A stretch of DNA of 64,000 nucleotides from an uncultured Prevotellaceae bacterium (GCA_900316285.1 ONCG01000007.1:62001-126000); one strand, 5' to 3'. Shown: positions 34,217 to 43,868, counted from the first letter of the stretch. Made by a program: numbers and translations. Notes: a model not told the origin generated them from the sequence alone.

Positions 34217-35923
34217 TTATTTAATGGAATATTTTTCACCAGTTTGCTTCACGTAGTGGCGAGCATAGGGCGTTGGGTAACCAGGACGTGTAGGACGTGC
34301 ACCAAGACCCGTCTTCGTGCGAGTGAAGTGACCGTCGGCCTCGGGTTTGATGATCATGTCGTTGTACTTCACAATAAGATAGGTGGCCAATTGTTTCCAA
34401 CGATCGAGCATCTCTTGAGCCACACGATTGCTATAGTCGTTCAGGAATTCGATGGCTCGCTCCTGATTTTGGGCGTAGATGTTCAGAGCAGCCTCTTCCA
34501 TCATCGGCTGATTCTTGAAGTAGCTCTGCTCGAGAGAGTCGCGAACAGCTTTCAACGAGGGGAAGAGTTGCGAATAGCGAGGATAAACCATGTTCGACAC
34601 CCAGTTGCAAACCCAATAGGCATTCTTATCAGAGAAGGTCACGGCATCGGCACCAGGAGTGTTGTAGCACTCGGGTTGGACGGTGTTACCACAATAGATG
34701 GGCGTGTAGGCCACCATGTTGCCATCGTCGTTGCCGAACCAAAGAATACCACCAACCTGGCGGGGCAGCCACGAGCGCATCTGCGACACATAGGTGAAGC
34801 CCGTCTGCTGGGTACTGGTGGGACGCTCGTTGAAGTACTTCTTGCCATCTACCTCAAACGAGAGGGGCGTAGGACGATAAGGCATCTGCCAAATACCGCC
34901 GCCGATGGTTGTAGAGTCGAGAGCCAGAGCGGTGCCTTCATAGTGGTCGCGCATGCATTCCTCGATGTCCTGCACACTTACTTTGCGATTAGGCTTAATC
35001 CAAAGAGGCATGTCCTCAGCATTGGGATCTTCACCAAGGGCCCAAGGCAGATAGCGGTCGAAGTCGTTGTCGAAATGGCGGAAAAACGACCACACGCGGG
35101 CATCGCAATAGCGACGGCCACCGAAGTCGGGAGCAGCATAGGCACACTTCCACGAGAAATCGGCATCAGCACCCTCATACCATCCCATCAGGCGAGCATA
35201 GCGAACGACATCCTTCGAGTAGTAGAGGTCGGTCTGTTGGTTCTTGGCGTTGGGATAAACACCCTTCGGATTGATTTTCTTACCCGTGAAGAAGCGACCG
35301 ATGCGACTTTGGTTAGCATGTCCACAGATGGCATCGTCGGGAATGCGCTGAGCCACCCACACCACGCGATTGAGCTTCTGTTTGGCCACGAGAGCCTTAT
35401 CGCTACCCGTGCCCATCATCTCGAGGATCCAAGCCTCGTTGGGGTCGCAAATGGTGAAGGTCTCACCTTCTGAGTTATAGCCGTAGATCTCAACGAGCGA
35501 GGTCATCACGGCAATGGCTTCACGAGCTGAGCGCGAGCGCTGAAGCGAAAGATAGATGAGCGAACCATAGTCGATGATGCCCGTTGTGTCGACCATCTCT
35601 TCGCGTCCACCATAGGTGGTCTCGCCAATCGTCACCTGCCACTCGTTGATGTTGCCAATGACGTTGTAGGTTTCGGCGGCTTCGGGAATCTGACCCTGAT
35701 AGACACCCGTGTCCCAGTTGTAGATTTGGCGCATGTCGCCCGCGGCGTGCTTCATGGCGGGATAATGGCAAAGGCCAATAAACATGCCATAGTCGTCGGC
35801 GTTGTAGGAACAAATCACCGACCCGTCTGTAGAGGCTTTCTTGCCAACAATGAAATTCGTACAAGCGCAAGCGAATGAGAAATACCCGCCAATGAGCGCA
35901 AGTGAGAGGAATAACTTCTTCAT
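34217..35923 (-). CDS. C69-family dipeptidase, exported
   Basis: 568 residues. A signal peptide of about 20 residues is followed directly by Cys21 in CACTNFIVGKKASTDGS; in C69/PepD enzymes this cysteine becomes the N-terminal nucleophile after processing. Further conserved parts include the YGSLIYLSLQRSRSAREAI region and DPNEAWILEMMG. These enzymes cleave dipeptides. Export suggests peptide scavenging in the periplasm or at the surface. The neighbour upstream (13 bp) is an M23 endopeptidase. Confidence 0.9.
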   Translation of the reverse strand: MKKLFLSLALIGGYFSFACACTNFIVGKKASTDGSVICSYNADDYGMFIGLCHYPAMKHAAGDMRQIYNWDTGVYQGQIPEAAETYNVIGNINEWQVTIGETTYGGREEMVDTTGIIDYGSLIYLSLQRSRSAREAIAVMTSLVEIYGYNSEGETFTICDPNEAWILEMMGTGSDKALVAKQKLNRVVWVAQRIPDDAICGHANQSRIGRFFTGKKINPKGVYPNAKNQQTDLYYSKDVVRYARLMGWYEGADADFSWKCAYAAPDFGGRRYCDARVWSFFRHFDNDFDRYLPWALGEDPNAEDMPLWIKPNRKVSVQDIEECMRDHYEGTALALDSTTIGGGIWQMPYRPTPLSFEVDGKKYFNERPTSTQQTGFTYVSQMRSWLPRQVGGILWFGNDDGNMVAYTPIYCGNTVQPECYNTPGADAVTFSDKNAYWVCNWVSNMVYPRYSQLFPSLKAVRDSLEQSYFKNQPMMEEAALNIYAQNQERAIEFLNDYSNRVAQEMLDRWKQLATYLIVKYNDMIIKPEADGHFTRTKTGLGARPTRPGYPTPYARHYVKQTGEKYSIK

Positions 35924-35936
35924 AGATAATCGTATT

Positions 35937-37667
35937 TTAATATGTTATTTTTGTCGTAACGGTTTTCTTGTTATGACGATTGTCCTCGGCGGTGAAGGTG
36001 AGCGTGCGAAGACCACCGGTAGGCTTCACCGATGAATGTCTGAGCCGGCATTCCACCGTAGAGGATTTGGCAACGGGCTCAAAGAGTACAAACTCGCCAT
36101 CGATGGTGCCGCTATAGCTAAGGAGGCCACTCTTGGAATCGCTCACCGAAAAGCGCACCACCTTTTGTCCGCGCAACGTGGCGAGACCAAGAAACTGAAC
36201 GGTGGGTGGCTGGTCGTCATAAGCCAGTTCGTAGACGGCACCCAACTCACGTGCTCTTCCTGTCACCCATCCATCGTGATAGGTGCCACCCATGTATTTG
36301 TCGCTTCCCCAATAGCAAACAACGTAGAGTTTCGAGGTGTCTTCCACCTTATTATTATTCACGCGCAAGGAGATGGGCTGATAGTCGAAGAGTTGGAACG
36401 ACTTCTCCGATAGCTGGTAGGCATCGGAATAGCCTTGCGGCTGGTGCATGACCTTCGGACGATAAGACGTGTTCTTTCCCATCATCTGCGGACGCACAAG
36501 GAGTTGCATGCCTGGCAGGAAGACATTGTTCAGCTGGTCATGACGAAGCACATGCTTCGTTTGGAAGAGTGGTTTCCGTGGTATTTCAACGCGTTTGCCA
36601 TCGACGGTAAAGCTATAGCGACTCACGTTTCCCTTGAAGTCGGTGAGCACAAAGCAGAGATGATACTCCCGCTCTTCATTGAAGCAGACATAGCCACGAG
36701 AATCATCGGTTTTGAGAATGGGTAACGATACACCGGGTTCTACAAACGCCTTCATGTACCACACATGCGAGCGCAGATAGTGGTCGTAGTCGCCCCACGC
36801 ATTCACCTGCATGTTTTGCCTTACGGGAATGCCGCTGACATCCGATGAGAACACCTGCTGGTCGTCGACGTAGAGTTCCATACGGCGAATGCCATAATGA
36901 TTGTAGGTAGCCTCCATGTAGTCGTTGGACCAGATGCCAAAGCCCACCTTACCCCATGCGGAATAATGGCGTTGTAGTTCGTGGGAGGAAAGTCCGATGC
37001 TTTGTTGGATAGTGCCTCCGGCAAAAACGCCCTCACCCTCTTGCGGATAGACCATCAGGGCATGTCCTTGCGGTGGCTGGCCGTCGATGAGATGATGGCC
37101 AATGAAGTCGAGAGGGTCGAGCATATCCCACGACTTCGTATCGTGAATCTCGAGATGCAGATGAGGAGCCGTCGAGGCACCGGTGTTACCGCTGATGGCA
37201 ATAAATTGTCCTTCGGCAACAGGAAGGTCGGAAGGTCGGAAATGAAACTCGCCCTCAGCCGTTTGCTTCTGATATTGCTGCTTGCGCACCATTGCCTCAA
37301 TGAGCGGAGAGAATTTCTTCAGATGACAATAGACGCTGGTATAACCCTCTGGATGATGCACGTAGACGGCATTGCCAAAACCCATCAGACCGATGGTGAC
37401 CATCGACACGTAGCCGCCGGAGATTGAGAAAATGGGCTTACCTTCTACCCCACCCGTCTTGACATCGACACCACCATGGAAGTGGTTCGGGCGCGGTTCG
37501 CCAAAGTTTCCCGCCAACACCACATCGTAGTTCACAGGTGAGGAGTACTTGGGAAGAATGCGCCGATGATTGGCAGATGCTTTCCCTGGTGTCACAACTT
37601 CTTCCCCACTTGCCAGCATCGTAGCAAATGTAGCGAAGACAATAAGGAAAAGCATGACTTTCTTCAT
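35937..37667 (-). CDS. M23-family metallopeptidase, exported
   Basis: 576 residues with an N-terminal signal peptide. The LytM/M23 domain is near the N-terminus (about residues 55-190): NHFHGGVDVKTGG supplies the H-x3-D zinc ligands and APHLHLEI the H-x-H, so the site is intact. The long remainder (about 200-576) is beta-rich and unassigned. M23 enzymes cut peptidoglycan cross-links or glycine-rich peptides, or activate amidases. The catalytic domain being first and the tail being large is typical of a Bacteroidetes subgroup. 4 bp from the DUF4296 lipoprotein gene. Confidence 0.92.
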   Translation of the reverse strand: MKKVMLFLIVFATFATMLASGEEVVTPGKASANHRRILPKYSSPVNYDVVLAGNFGEPRPNHFHGGVDVKTGGVEGKPIFSISGGYVSMVTIGLMGFGNAVYVHHPEGYTSVYCHLKKFSPLIEAMVRKQQYQKQTAEGEFHFRPSDLPVAEGQFIAISGNTGASTAPHLHLEIHDTKSWDMLDPLDFIGHHLIDGQPPQGHALMVYPQEGEGVFAGGTIQQSIGLSSHELQRHYSAWGKVGFGIWSNDYMEATYNHYGIRRMELYVDDQQVFSSDVSGIPVRQNMQVNAWGDYDHYLRSHVWYMKAFVEPGVSLPILKTDDSRGYVCFNEEREYHLCFVLTDFKGNVSRYSFTVDGKRVEIPRKPLFQTKHVLRHDQLNNVFLPGMQLLVRPQMMGKNTSYRPKVMHQPQGYSDAYQLSEKSFQLFDYQPISLRVNNNKVEDTSKLYVVCYWGSDKYMGGTYHDGWVTGRARELGAVYELAYDDQPPTVQFLGLATLRGQKVVRFSVSDSKSGLLSYSGTIDGEFVLFEPVAKSSTVECRLRHSSVKPTGGLRTLTFTAEDNRHNKKTVTTKITY

Positions 37668-37671
37668 ACCT

Positions 37672-38625
37672 TTAGCGAGTTAAGCGGCGCTTGGCTGGAG
37701 GTGGCAGCGGAACTGGTTCCTTCAGAGGCTGAGCACCTATGGGGTGGCTGGCTTCCGGCGAAGGCTTGGCAACTGAGTCGGAATCGAGTTTCGCAGGTTG
37801 TGCATTAGAAGGAGTGCCGATGGCTTCTTGCTCGTCTTTCTCAACAGGTTCGGCAGCATGCATTCTGATGAGCGAAAGTCGGTCGACGTGCAGGAGCTTC
37901 AGCGTGGTTTGAGAATCGTTGTTCTGATTTCGGTTCAAGACAAAGTAGCCGGTAATCTTCTTGATTCCAAGCCGCTCAGTGTCAGAAATGTCGAGTTTGT
38001 AGAGATTGTCGGACGACATGCGGGTCATGCGCGAGGTGACGCTATCGTTGTTGAAGGTGACGGCCATCAACGCTACCGCATCACGCATACCGTCCTGATA
38101 GATGAATTGCGTGTTGAATCCCAATACCAGACGATCGCCAGGCTTGAATGCCGTGTCGGCAACAACCGTGAACGAATAGACGTTGAAGCCACTCTGTTGG
38201 CTGAGGATGAACGAATGGTCGCCCGTCCAAACATTGGCTGTATCGCCCGTATTGGAAAGAGCCGTGTACTGGTTGACCTCGCTAGCTGACGCACCCAACG
38301 CGAGAGCATCGTTGCTCAGGCGCTTGGCCAGACGTTCGTAGATGTCGCGGAGGAGCGTGGAGTGGCGGGTATAATAAACGAGCGACGAATCGTAGTCGGC
38401 CTCGCTGACACCATATTTCTTCAGCACGGCAAGCTTATAGACGTGAGTCGTGAGCGTGTCACCATTCTGATAATCGTTGGAATTCATGGCACGCGCGATA
38501 TGATAGTCGTAGAGGATGTCCTCCATCTCACCTGGGGAGAGATACTCGCTGGGAATGCCCGGCTTGCAACCTACCACAAGTGTGAGGGACAGCAATCCCA
38601 AAAGCCATGCTACGGAATATTTCAT
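37672..38625 (-). CDS. DUF4296-domain lipoprotein
   Basis: 317 residues. Signal peptide with lipobox LVVGC (Cys20). The next 110 residues match DUF4296 (SPGEMEDILYDYHIARAM). The C-terminus is proline-rich and basic (PLPPPAKRRLTR). Unknown function. It lies 9 bp after lspA, the signal peptidase that would process it, and 4 bp before the M23 gene, an arrangement common in Bacteroidales. Confidence 0.85.
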   Translation of the reverse strand: MKYSVAWLLGLLSLTLVVGCKPGIPSEYLSPGEMEDILYDYHIARAMNSNDYQNGDTLTTHVYKLAVLKKYGVSEADYDSSLVYYTRHSTLLRDIYERLAKRLSNDALALGASASEVNQYTALSNTGDTANVWTGDHSFILSQQSGFNVYSFTVVADTAFKPGDRLVLGFNTQFIYQDGMRDAVALMAVTFNNDSVTSRMTRMSSDNLYKLDISDTERLGIKKITGYFVLNRNQNNDSQTTLKLLHVDRLSLIRMHAAEPVEKDEQEAIGTPSNAQPAKLDSDSVAKPSPEASHPIGAQPLKEPVPLPPPAKRRLTR

Positions 38626-38634
38626 AGGCTTCGT

Positions 38635-39360
38635 CTATGCGTTAGGGGTGTGAGAGGTGGCCTCAGAGAGTGTGCTATCGGCCTCGGACTCGGAGGATGA
38701 ACTATCAGCCTCGTTGTGCCCGTCTGCATCAGCTTTCGGCTTCTCGTCGCCGATGGTCAGCGTAGCTAGTTCCTTTCGGCAGAAGAGAAAGAGAGCGATG
38801 ACACTCACGCTAACACAAGCATCGGCGAAGTTGAAGACAGGACTGAAGAAGACAAACTCCTCGCCGCCTACAAAAGGCATCCACTCAGGCCACGTGGTAA
38901 CGATGAGCGGAAAGTAGAACATGTCGACCACCTTGCCCGTTAGGAATCCCGAATAGCCGTGGCCGAACGGCACCAGATAGCTGATGTAGCTGGGCGATGA
39001 TGCCGTGAATATCTCACCGTAGAACATGCAATCGATGATGTTTCCGGCAGCACCTGCCAAGAGCATTGAGAGCAACACGACGTAGATGGAACGGGCACCA
39101 CGACGTATCTGGTTACGCAGATAGATGCCTATCACTACGACGGCCACGATTCGGAAGATGGTGAGCACGTACTTATTGATGAACGAGAGGCCAAACGCCA
39201 TGCCATTGTTCTCGATGAAATGAATCTGGAACCAGTCGGCAATCCAGATGCTTTCATAGAGATGCATGTTGGTCTTCACCCAAATCTTGATGACTTGGTC
39301 GACGACCATTAGGGCAATAATGAGCACAACGGCCAGGCAGGCAGTTTTCTTCTTAGTCAT
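38635..39360 (-). CDS. lspA: Lipoprotein signal peptidase II with C-terminal acidic tail
   Basis: 241 residues, against about 160-170 for the E. coli enzyme. Four membrane segments; the catalytic aspartates are in AGAAGNIIDCMFYG (about 120) and VFNFADACVSV (about 180). After the last helix there is a polar tail of about 45 residues rich in Ser, Glu and Asp (DSSSSESEADSTLSE). Tails like this occur in Bacteroidetes LspA and their role is unknown. It removes signal peptides from prolipoproteins at the inner membrane. Confidence 0.95.
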   Translation of the reverse strand: MTKKKTACLAVVLIIALMVVDQVIKIWVKTNMHLYESIWIADWFQIHFIENNGMAFGLSFINKYVLTIFRIVAVVVIGIYLRNQIRRGARSIYVVLLSMLLAGAAGNIIDCMFYGEIFTASSPSYISYLVPFGHGYSGFLTGKVVDMFYFPLIVTTWPEWMPFVGGEEFVFFSPVFNFADACVSVSVIALFLFCRKELATLTIGDEKPKADADGHNEADSSSSESEADSTLSEATSHTPNA

Positions 39361-39377
39361 TTCTTCAAGGTTGATAG

Positions 39378-39396
39378 GTCGCTAAGGGATAGCGAC
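39378..39396. repeat. GTATGTYGC palindrome family, copy a (minus orientation)
   Basis: GTCGCTA / TAGCGAC arms of 7 bp, loop of 5. On the minus strand it is preceded by GTAT, as in the copies at 47982, 48875 and 50974. A second, unrelated hairpin (AGCCGCT, 39412-39430) follows and may be a terminator for the DksA-like gene. Confidence 0.6.
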
Positions 39397-39441
39397 ATAC
39401 GAGACTTTCGGAGCCGCTACAAGAGCGGCTTCACGAAACTT

Positions 39442-39825
39442 CTACTTCTTGTCGCGAGCCTGCTTGGAGGCAACGCTCAGCGTGGCATGAGGCACAGCGC
39501 GAAGGCGCTCCTTGGGAATGAGCTCGCCGGTGATGCGATCGATGCCATAGGTCTTGTTCTTGATTCGCACGAGGGCAGCCTCAAGGCCGGTGATGAACTT
39601 CTGCTGACGGTTAGCCATTGCCACCAGCTCTTCCTTCGACTGGGTTAGGCTACCTTCCTCGAGGGCTTTGTAGGTGGGTGACGTATCGTCGACATCATTG
39701 CCGTCCTGGTTCATGATCTGCCGCATCATTGCATCGTAGTCGCGACGAGCCAAGCGGAGTTTCTCGTTGATGATGGCCTTGAATTCTTCAAGTTCCTCAT
39801 CTGAATAACGTTTCTTATCAGCCAT
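39442..39825 (-). CDS. DksA/TraR-family protein without zinc-finger cysteines
   Basis: 127 residues. The coiled-coil N-terminal half (YSDEELEEFKAIINEKL...) and the C-terminal YGIDRITGELIPKERLRAVPHATL are the DksA/TraR fold, but the protein contains no cysteine at all, so the usual C4 zinc finger is absent. DksA-type proteins bind in the RNA polymerase secondary channel. The gene lies between ileS and lspA, its standard position in Bacteroidetes. ATG 39825 is preferred over the in-frame start at 39843 because the family begins MADKKRYS. Confidence 0.9.
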   Translation of the reverse strand: MADKKRYSDEELEEFKAIINEKLRLARRDYDAMMRQIMNQDGNDVDDTSPTYKALEEGSLTQSKEELVAMANRQQKFITGLEAALVRIKNKTYGIDRITGELIPKERLRAVPHATLSVASKQARDKK

Positions 39826-39851
39826 AATAGTTTGGTTTTGCAAGGTTTATA

Positions 39852-42800
39852 CTATATTTTTTCTATCTTGATGTTCAGTTTGAAATCGTCGAAGTCGATT
39901 TCGGCACCATCATTCTCGGCCACCGTGAGCGTGTCGGCCAACACCTGCGACTGGATGTAGTCGGCAAAGGCGGCAATGGCAGCATCGGTGTGCTCAGAGG
40001 GAGCGATGACAACCGAGATGTGGTCGGTGATTTCAAAGCCAGAGTCCTTGCGGAGATTCTGCAGGCGGTTGATGAGCTCACGAGCCATACCCTCCTGACG
40101 GAGTTCGTCGGTGAGCTCGACCTCGAGGGCCACAGTGAGGTTGCCTTCGTTGGCAACGAGCCATCCGGGGATGTCCTCGCTGATGATCTCGACATCTTCT
40201 TTCTCTACCGTAACCTCCTGACCTTCAGCCATGAGGGCGATGGTGCCATTGGTTTCAAGCTCTGCTATCTGCTCCTGCGAAAGCTCTGCAACAGCGGCGG
40301 CAACGGCCTTCATGAGCTTGCCGAACTTCTTTCCCATGGTTCGGAAGTTGCACTTCACCTTCTTCACCAGAATGCCCTGACCTTCAACGAACGAGAGTTC
40401 CTTCACGTTCACCTCAGTGAGGATGAGCTGGCGCACGGCCTCGATGTGCTTCTGCTGGTCGGCATCGACGGCAGGAATCATAATCTTCTGAAGCGGTTGG
40501 CGCACCTTGATGTTCACCTTACGACGCAGTGCAAGCACCATCGAGGTGATGCGCTGAGCCATCTCCATGCGAGCCTCGAGGTCGAGGTCGATGGCTGCCT
40601 CGTCGGCAACTGGGAACACATCGAGGTGCACGCTATCGCACTTGCCACCCAGGTCCTTATAGAGCTGGTCGGAATAGAAGGGTGCGAAGGGCGAGAGCAG
40701 TTTTGCAACAGTCATCAGACAGGTGTAGAGCGTCTCATAGGCCGAGCGCTTGTCGTCGCTCATCTCCTTACCCCAGAAGCGTTTGCGGTTGAGGCGCACA
40801 TACCAGTTAGAGAGATCGTCGTTGACGAACTGGTCGATGAGTCGGCCGGCGCGAGTGGGATCGAAATTCTTCAACTCGTTGTCGACACCCTTGATGAGCG
40901 AGTTCACACGCGAGAGAATCCAGCGGTCGATCTCGGGCTTTTCTTCTTGCGATTGCGTTGCAACCGATGAAGGCTCCCATCCGTCTACGTTGGCGTAGAG
41001 GGCGAAGAAGGAGTATGTATTATATAAGGTGCCGAAGAGTTTGCGGCGCACCTCGTCGATGCCCTCGGGGTCGAACTTCAGGTTGTCCCAAGGCTCGGAG
41101 TTGGTCATCATGTAGAAGCGCACGGCATCGGAACCATACTTCTCAATCATCTCGAACGGATTCACCACGTTGCCCACATGCTTCGACATCTTGTTGCCCT
41201 TGGCATCGAGCACAAGGCCTGTAGAGATGACGTTCTTGAAGGCCACGGAGTCGAACACCATCGTGGCGATGGCATGAAGTGTGAAGAACCATCCACGCGT
41301 CTGGTCGACACCCTCGTTGATGAAGTCGGCAGGGAAAGCCAGGTTCTTATCGATGGCATCGGCGTTCTCGAACGGATAGTGCACTTGTGCGTAAGGCATG
41401 GCACCTGAGTCGAACCACACGTCGATGAGGTCGCTCTCGCGGTGCATGGGCTTACCGTCGTCGCTGACAAGTACGATGTCGTCGACATAAGGACGATGCA
41501 GGTCGATGAGGTCGTAGTTCTCCTTCGACATATTGCCAGGCACGAAGCCCTTGTCCTTCAGAGGGTTGCTCGGCATGATGCCAGCTGCAACGGCCTTCTC
41601 GATTTCGTTATAGAGTTCCTCCACGGAGCCGATGCACTTCTCGGCGGTGCCGTCCTCGTCGCGCCAGATGGGCAGCGGAGTACCCCAGAAACGCGAGCGT
41701 GAGAGGTTCCAGTCGTTCAGGTTCTCAAGCCAGTTGCCGAAACGGCCTGAACCCGTCGATTCGGGATGCCAGCCGATGGTCTTGTTGAGTTCCACCATGC
41801 GCTCTTTCTTCGCCGTGGAGCGGATGAACCACGAGTCGAGCGGATAGTAGAGCACGGGCTTGTCGGTGCGCCAACAATGGGGGTAGTTGTGCACATGCTT
41901 CTCGATGCGCAGAGCGGTGCCCTCCTGTTTCATCTCCATGCAGATGACGATGTTCAGGTCCTCAGCCTTCGAGGCTGCCTTCTCATCGTATTTGCCATCA
42001 ACGTTGAATTCAGGGGCATAGGCGTTCTTCACATAGTCGCCGGCATGATGGCTGTATTTTTCTACGTCGACGCAAGCCTTCACGAAGTTGTTGTCGAGTT
42101 CGTCGACGAGATAGTACTTACCTTCCAAATCGACCATCGGGCGAGTTTCGCCACGCTTATTGATGAGGAAGAGACCCGGCACCTCGGCATCCTTGGCCAC
42201 CTTGGCATCGTCGGCACCGAAGGTAGGAGCGATGTGCACGATACCCGTACCGTCCTCGGTTGTAACATAGTCGCCAGGGATGACGCGGAAGGCCTGCTCG
42301 GCCATCTCCACGAACGTGTCCTTGCCGTTCTCACCCTTGAACACCTTCTCGGGATGCTCGTCGGCGTAGCGCTTCACAAAGTCGGCAGCGTTCTGGTCGA
42401 CCTTTGCTGAAGGTTTCACCCACTGCATGAGCTGACGGAAGTGCAAGCCCACGAGGTCGGAACCCTTGTAGCGGCCTACGATGCGATAGGGCACGAACTT
42501 CTCTCCTTTCTTATATTCGGGCATCTCGCCGTCGTCGCTGATGAGTCCCTCGGGGTTCAGGTAGGCACCCACGCGAGCCTCGGCCATGACGATGGTGATG
42601 GGCTCGGCATTGTAGGTGTTGTAGGTCTCAACGGCCACGTAGTCGATTTTCGGGCCTACGCAGAGTGCAGTGTTGGAGGGCAGCGTCCAAGGTGTGGTCG
42701 TCCAAGCCACGAAGTACGGCTTGCCCCAGCGAGTCCATTCCTCACGCGGATCAACAGCCTCGAAGAGTGCGGTCACCGTCGTATCCTTCACGTCGCGATA

Positions 42801-43418
42801 GCAACCCGGCAGGTTCAGCTCGTGACTCGAGAGTCCTGTACCGGCAGCTGGGCTATAGGGCTGGATGGTGTAGCCCTTGTAGAGCATATCCTTCTGGTAG
42901 AGCTGCTTCAGAAGCCACCAAAGGGTTTCGATGTACTTGTTATCATAGGTGATGTAGGGGTTGTCGAGGTCGACGAAGTAGCCCATGCGCTCGGTGAGGT
43001 CGCGCCATTCCTGCGTGAACATCATCACGTTCTCGCGGCACTTGCGGTTGTACTCCTCAGTAGAGATGTAGCGCGGCGACTGGTGGTTGTCGATGTCGGC
43101 CTTGGTGATGCCCAGCGCCTTCTCGACGCCAAGCTCCACGGGCAGTCCGTGCGTGTCCCAGCCAGCCTTACGATGCACCTGATAGCCTTTCATAGTCTTG
43201 TAGCGGTTGAAAGTGTCTTTCAGCGCGCGACCCAGTACATGATGGATGCCAGGATGTCCGTTGGCGGAGGGAGGACCCTCGAAGAATACGAACTGCGGAC
43301 AGCCCTCTCGTTCTGTGATACTGCGGTGGAAGATGTCTTTCTCCTCCCACTCCTTAAGCACCTGCCGGTTTGTCTCGGTCAGGTTCATCGCTTTGTGTTC
43401 GGCGAATCGTTTAGCCAT
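39852..43418 (-). CDS. ileS: Isoleucyl-tRNA synthetase
   Basis: 1188 residues, class I synthetase. The N-terminal signature is in ANGHPGIHHVLGRALKD, i.e. a GIHH form of the HIGH motif, and the second is KMSKH in DAKGNKMSKHVGN. The WTTTPWTLPSN editing-domain region is present. The length and motif forms match the longer synthetase type found in Bacteroidetes. ATG 43418 is chosen because the family starts there and the promoter box lies 52 bp upstream; the open frame extends to 43577. First gene of ileS-dksA-lspA. Confidence 0.96.
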   Translation of the reverse strand: MAKRFAEHKAMNLTETNRQVLKEWEEKDIFHRSITEREGCPQFVFFEGPPSANGHPGIHHVLGRALKDTFNRYKTMKGYQVHRKAGWDTHGLPVELGVEKALGITKADIDNHQSPRYISTEEYNRKCRENVMMFTQEWRDLTERMGYFVDLDNPYITYDNKYIETLWWLLKQLYQKDMLYKGYTIQPYSPAAGTGLSSHELNLPGCYRDVKDTTVTALFEAVDPREEWTRWGKPYFVAWTTTPWTLPSNTALCVGPKIDYVAVETYNTYNAEPITIVMAEARVGAYLNPEGLISDDGEMPEYKKGEKFVPYRIVGRYKGSDLVGLHFRQLMQWVKPSAKVDQNAADFVKRYADEHPEKVFKGENGKDTFVEMAEQAFRVIPGDYVTTEDGTGIVHIAPTFGADDAKVAKDAEVPGLFLINKRGETRPMVDLEGKYYLVDELDNNFVKACVDVEKYSHHAGDYVKNAYAPEFNVDGKYDEKAASKAEDLNIVICMEMKQEGTALRIEKHVHNYPHCWRTDKPVLYYPLDSWFIRSTAKKERMVELNKTIGWHPESTGSGRFGNWLENLNDWNLSRSRFWGTPLPIWRDEDGTAEKCIGSVEELYNEIEKAVAAGIMPSNPLKDKGFVPGNMSKENYDLIDLHRPYVDDIVLVSDDGKPMHRESDLIDVWFDSGAMPYAQVHYPFENADAIDKNLAFPADFINEGVDQTRGWFFTLHAIATMVFDSVAFKNVISTGLVLDAKGNKMSKHVGNVVNPFEMIEKYGSDAVRFYMMTNSEPWDNLKFDPEGIDEVRRKLFGTLYNTYSFFALYANVDGWEPSSVATQSQEEKPEIDRWILSRVNSLIKGVDNELKNFDPTRAGRLIDQFVNDDLSNWYVRLNRKRFWGKEMSDDKRSAYETLYTCLMTVAKLLSPFAPFYSDQLYKDLGGKCDSVHLDVFPVADEAAIDLDLEARMEMAQRITSMVLALRRKVNIKVRQPLQKIMIPAVDADQQKHIEAVRQLILTEVNVKELSFVEGQGILVKKVKCNFRTMGKKFGKLMKAVAAAVAELSQEQIAELETNGTIALMAEGQEVTVEKEDVEIISEDIPGWLVANEGNLTVALEVELTDELRQEGMARELINRLQNLRKDSGFEITDHISVVIAPSEHTDAAIAAFADYIQSQVLADTLTVAENDGAEIDFDDFKLNIKIEKI

Positions 43419-43470
43419 TGTTTTCTTATCGTTTTTTACGTTATTTTCGGTAGTTGTTCTTAAAGACGTG

Positions 43471-43502
43471 CAAAGGTACAAAAAAATAATGAAACCACCA
43501 AA
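43471..43502 (-). promoter_or_regulatory. Promoter of the ileS operon
   Basis: On the minus strand: TTTG (43499-43502), 20 bp, TACCTTTG (43471-43478), 52 bp before ATG 43418. Confidence 0.75.
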
Positions 43503-43631
43503 TTCAAAGGCCCGTAGCTCGTTAAAATTTGTAAACAAATTAAATAAGGTGGACAAGACGGACAAAAAAAAACTCACAAATCACGAATCACAAGCTGGAC
43601 GCGACACCTCCGTTGATGACAAATGACAGTT

Positions 43632-43759
43632 ATGACAGATGACAGTTTTTTGAAAATCGATTTGCACCGAGCCTTAGGATTTATATTATATATATTATAT
43701 ATAATATAAATCCTACCCACATATAACCCCCAATTTCAAAAAACTGTCATCTGTCATCT
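43632..43759. repeat. Nested palindrome with TGACAGATGACAG arms and a 41-bp AT core
   Basis: In the 450-bp gap 43419-43868. Outer arms: about 25 bp at 43632-43656 (ATGACAGATGACAG then T-rich) and their inverted copy at about 43734-43759, one indel. Inner core: 43675-43715 is a perfect palindrome, two 20-bp arms (TAGGATTTATATTATATATA and complement) about one central base. The outer repeat also has an extra CTGTCAT unit on each side. No ORF is present. The remainder of the gap is the ileS promoter and A/T-rich sequence without other recognisable features. Confidence 0.9.
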
Positions 43760-43868
43760 GTCATCGAGTGGGATAGGCAGAGGTGATAAAAATATGACAA
43801 AAGCACAAGCCATAAAGGCACGCTCTGTAGCCTGCAAGGACATGAAAAAAGAAAGAGAATGCGAAATG

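Noticed and set aside
34244-35473. 409-residue plus-strand frame opposite the C69 dipeptidase
   Set aside because: Antisense shadow; no recognisable protein features.
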